From Tychonema sp. LEGE 07203 (lineage in GTDB: Bacteria; Cyanobacteriota; Cyanobacteriia; Cyanobacteriales; Microcoleaceae): a stretch of DNA of 64,000 nt. The position numbers and the translations under genes were made by a program. Shown in pieces: positions 62,002 to 64,000 of the stretch. The stretch lies in contig NZ_JADEXD010000001.1 in the NCBI RefSeq assembly GCF_015207285.1, forward strand, positions 1 to 64,000, read 5' to 3'. Every line of letters begins with the position of its first letter. The stretch's first letter is position 1. The notes beneath the pieces are model-generated. The model saw nothing but the letters and a program-made list of their open reading frames with translations. It had not been told where the DNA came from and searched no databases.

Positions 62002-64000
62002 ATGTCACAGGATAACACGCTCAATTCACCTAACTTTGCTTTCCTAAAGGTTCACGAACCACTGTTAGTAAGCTTAGGGACGCTGGCAGAGCAATACTTT
62101 GCCACTGACCCAGTAACCTGTTTGATGAAACTGCGTCAGTTTGGGGAAGTCTTGGCGCAGTTGGTCGCCGCGAATGCTGGTCTTTACAAAAGTGACACCG
62201 ATGAATCCCAAATTGAGTTACTTAATCGCTTACGGGATGAGGGCTTTCTTCCTGGTCGGATTAACCAATTCTTCCACGAGTTACGCCGCGCGGGAAATGA
62301 TGCCAACCACGCCCTATCGGGCGACCATCGCGCAGCATTAAGTAACTTAAAGTTGGCCAGGGAACTGGGTATCTGGTTTCACAAGAGTTTTGGTAGAGAT
62401 ACGAACTTTAAAGCTGGGGCGTTTATTCCACCACCTGACCCGGTGAGGGAAACCGAGGCACTCAAGCAGGAGTTAGAACGGCTGCGGCAGGAAGCCAACG
62501 AAAGCCGAACGGCTGTGGAAATGGCGTTAGTGAAAGTAGCGGAGGAGGCGCAACTGAGGCAGTTAGCCGAACAGTTGTTGCAACACGCTGAAGCAGAAGC
62601 AAAAGAAGCCTTGAACCATCTGACTCAACTGCAAGCGAGTGCTGTTAGTCAGCCCCCTGAAGTTCTACAACAAACCATTAGCCAAGCACAGCAGGCGGAG
62701 AAGGAAGTTGTTCTGGATGAGCAAGAAACACGTCGTTTAATTGATGCTCAGTTGAGGGCAGGGGGTTGGGAGGTAGACTCAGAGGAACTTACCTATGCTA
62801 GTGGCACCCGTCCTCAAAAGGGGAGAAACTTAGCGATCTCAGAATATCCTACAGCACACGGAGGCGCTGATTATGCGTTGTTTGTGGGATTGCAAGTTGT
62901 GGCAGTCGTGGAAGCCAAGCGCAGGAGTACAGACGTTTCCGGTGCCATTGACCAGGCGAAGCGCTACAGTCGGGGCTATCAAATCAAGGGGAACGAAACC
63001 CTACCAGATGGCAGTCCTTGGGGTGAGTTTAAAGTGCCCTTTGTCTTTGCAACTAATGGCAGGGAGTTTTTAGAGCAACTGCGGACAAAAAGCGGTATTT
63101 GGTTTTGTGACTTACGCCGTCCCGAAAACTTGCGCCGTCCTTTACAAAGTTGGTATTCTCCCCAAGGATTACTCGATTTACTCGAACAAAATATTGAGGA
63201 AGCGCATCAGAAGCTAGCTCAAGAAGAATTTAACTACAACTTCACGCTGAGGGAGTATCAGAAAAAGGCAATTCAGAAGGTTGAGGCAGGACTTGCCTCT
63301 GATAAACGGCAACTTTTGGTGGCGATGGCAACAGGGACGGGAAAAACCAAAACCTGCATTGCCTTGGTTTATCGGTTGTTAAAAACTAAGCGCTTTCGTC
63401 GGGTGCTGTTTTTGGTAGACCGCACAGCGTTGGGAGAACAAGCGGCGAATGCGTTTAAAGATACTCGGATGGAGAGTCTTCAGACATTTTCCGATATTTT
63501 TGAGATTAAAGAATTGGGAGAGCGGGACATTGACAGCGATACTAAAGTTCATATCGCTACTGTCCAAAGCTTTGTTAAACGCTTGCTTTACCCTTCGGAT
63601 GAAACGACTATCCTAACCGTTGACCAGTATGACTGCATTGTGGTGGATGAGTGTCATCGCGGGTATTTGCTTGACCAAGAGTTGAGCGAAACAGAATTAA
63701 CGTTTCGGGACTTCAACGACTACATATCGAAGTATCGGCGGGTGCTGGATTACTTCGATGCGGTGAAGATTGGTCTGACGGCAACTCCAGCACTACACAC
63801 GACGCACATCTTTGGAGAACCTGTTTACACTTACAGCTATCGGGAAGCGGTGATTGATGGCTGGTTGATTGACCACGAACCGCCCTATCGGATTAAGACG
63901 GCGCTTTCTGAAGATGGTATTGTCTGGAATCCAGGCGACCAAATGGAGTTTTTTGACCCCAAAACAGGGCAGCTAGATTTGGTTCACGCCCCGGATACTG
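62002..64000 (+). CDS. hsdR: Type I restriction enzyme R subunit (HsdR), 3' end beyond window
   Basis: The frame from ATG 62002 is open to the window end (666 codons). It shows an N-terminal DUF4145-type helical domain (FFHELRRAGNDANHALSGDH), a coiled region, and a nuclease domain with ADYALFVGLQVVAVVEAKRR (PD...E-x-K). A DEAD-like helicase follows: Walker A MATGTGKT (442-449), VVDECH (D549-E550-C551-H552) and KIGLTATPAL. HsdR translocates DNA and cleaves unmodified DNA with HsdM and HsdS, which should lie downstream. EcoKI-type R subunits have this domain order. Confidence 0.9.
   Translation, partial: MSQDNTLNSPNFAFLKVHEPLLVSLGTLAEQYFATDPVTCLMKLRQFGEVLAQLVAANAGLYKSDTDESQIELLNRLRDEGFLPGRINQFFHELRRAGNDANHALSGDHRAALSNLKLARELGIWFHKSFGRDTNFKAGAFIPPPDPVRETEALKQELERLRQEANESRTAVEMALVKVAEEAQLRQLAEQLLQHAEAEAKEALNHLTQLQASAVSQPPEVLQQTISQAQQAEKEVVLDEQETRRLIDAQLRAGGWEVDSEELTYASGTRPQKGRNLAISEYPTAHGGADYALFVGLQVVAVVEAKRRSTDVSGAIDQAKRYSRGYQIKGNETLPDGSPWGEFKVPFVFATNGREFLEQLRTKSGIWFCDLRRPENLRRPLQSWYSPQGLLDLLEQNIEEAHQKLAQEEFNYNFTLREYQKKAIQKVEAGLASDKRQLLVAMATGTGKTKTCIALVYRLLKTKRFRRVLFLVDRTALGEQAANAFKDTRMESLQTFSDIFEIKELGERDIDSDTKVHIATVQSFVKRLLYPSDETTILTVDQYDCIVVDECHRGYLLDQELSETELTFRDFNDYISKYRRVLDYFDAVKIGLTATPALHTTHIFGEPVYTYSYREAVIDGWLIDHEPPYRIKTALSEDGIVWNPGDQMEFFDPKTGQLDLVHAPDT

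Overview
The window looks like accessory DNA from a filamentous cyanobacterium. HIP1 octamers (GCGATCGC) are scattered through it. Uma2, GUN4, CHAT, pentapeptide-repeat and DUF2834 proteins are typical of that phylum, as are AAATCTA heptamer repeats, large group II introns and small terminal-inverted-repeat elements. No rRNA, tRNA or CRISPR array was seen. A ParB-like protein, a ParM/StbA-type actin and a ParA-like ATPase point to a large plasmid or an integrated plasmid or genomic island.

Layout. 1-3.3 kb: a Uma2 nuclease gene flanked by a duplicated segment of a small gene, then a ParB-like gene with an in-frame 48-bp minisatellite. 3.2-8.5 kb: a minus-strand segregation-type operon (ParM-like, small protein, ParA-like, membrane protein, small protein). 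9-12.3 kb: a plus-strand set of small plasmid/phage-like genes including a Gp157-like protein. 12.6-17.5 kb: a nested pair of group II introns (twintron). The outer intron sits antisense in an HNH endonuclease gene, and the inner one splits the outer intron's maturase gene; removing both on paper restores both reading frames. 18-21.6 kb: a DUF2834/XRE divergent pair, an SDR oxidoreductase and decayed fragments.

22-39 kb is a defence-like region. It holds an IetA/IetS pair (AAA ATPase plus subtilase), a MntA/HepT (MNT-HEPN) toxin-antitoxin pair, and a cluster of two DUF4062 proteins flanking a TPR-CHAT protease candidate, with a divergent membrane-anchored macro-domain (ThsA-like) gene. The CHAT/DUF4062/macro cluster is the best candidate here for an undescribed conflict system. 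GIY-YIG and CoiA-like nucleases and a tyrosine recombinase follow.

42-47 kb is a patchwork of single accessory genes (methyltransferase, PD-(D/E)XK nuclease, frameshifted arylamine N-acetyltransferase, recombinase fragment) separated by 111-bp inverted-repeat elements, one carrying a second element inside it, and by an attC-like palindrome. 47-57 kb holds repeat-rich proteins (two LRR proteins, a GUN4 protein with an APTP tract, two pentapeptide proteins) and several copies of a structured non-coding repeat. 57-62 kb has HEPN-like proteins, hairpin repeats, a 247-bp element with a 7-bp target duplication, a group II intron remnant and a TniQ-like fragment. The window ends inside a type I restriction HsdR gene.

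All functional names rest on motifs read by eye; no database search was possible. Many small genes are unrecognised and are described only by what is visible.
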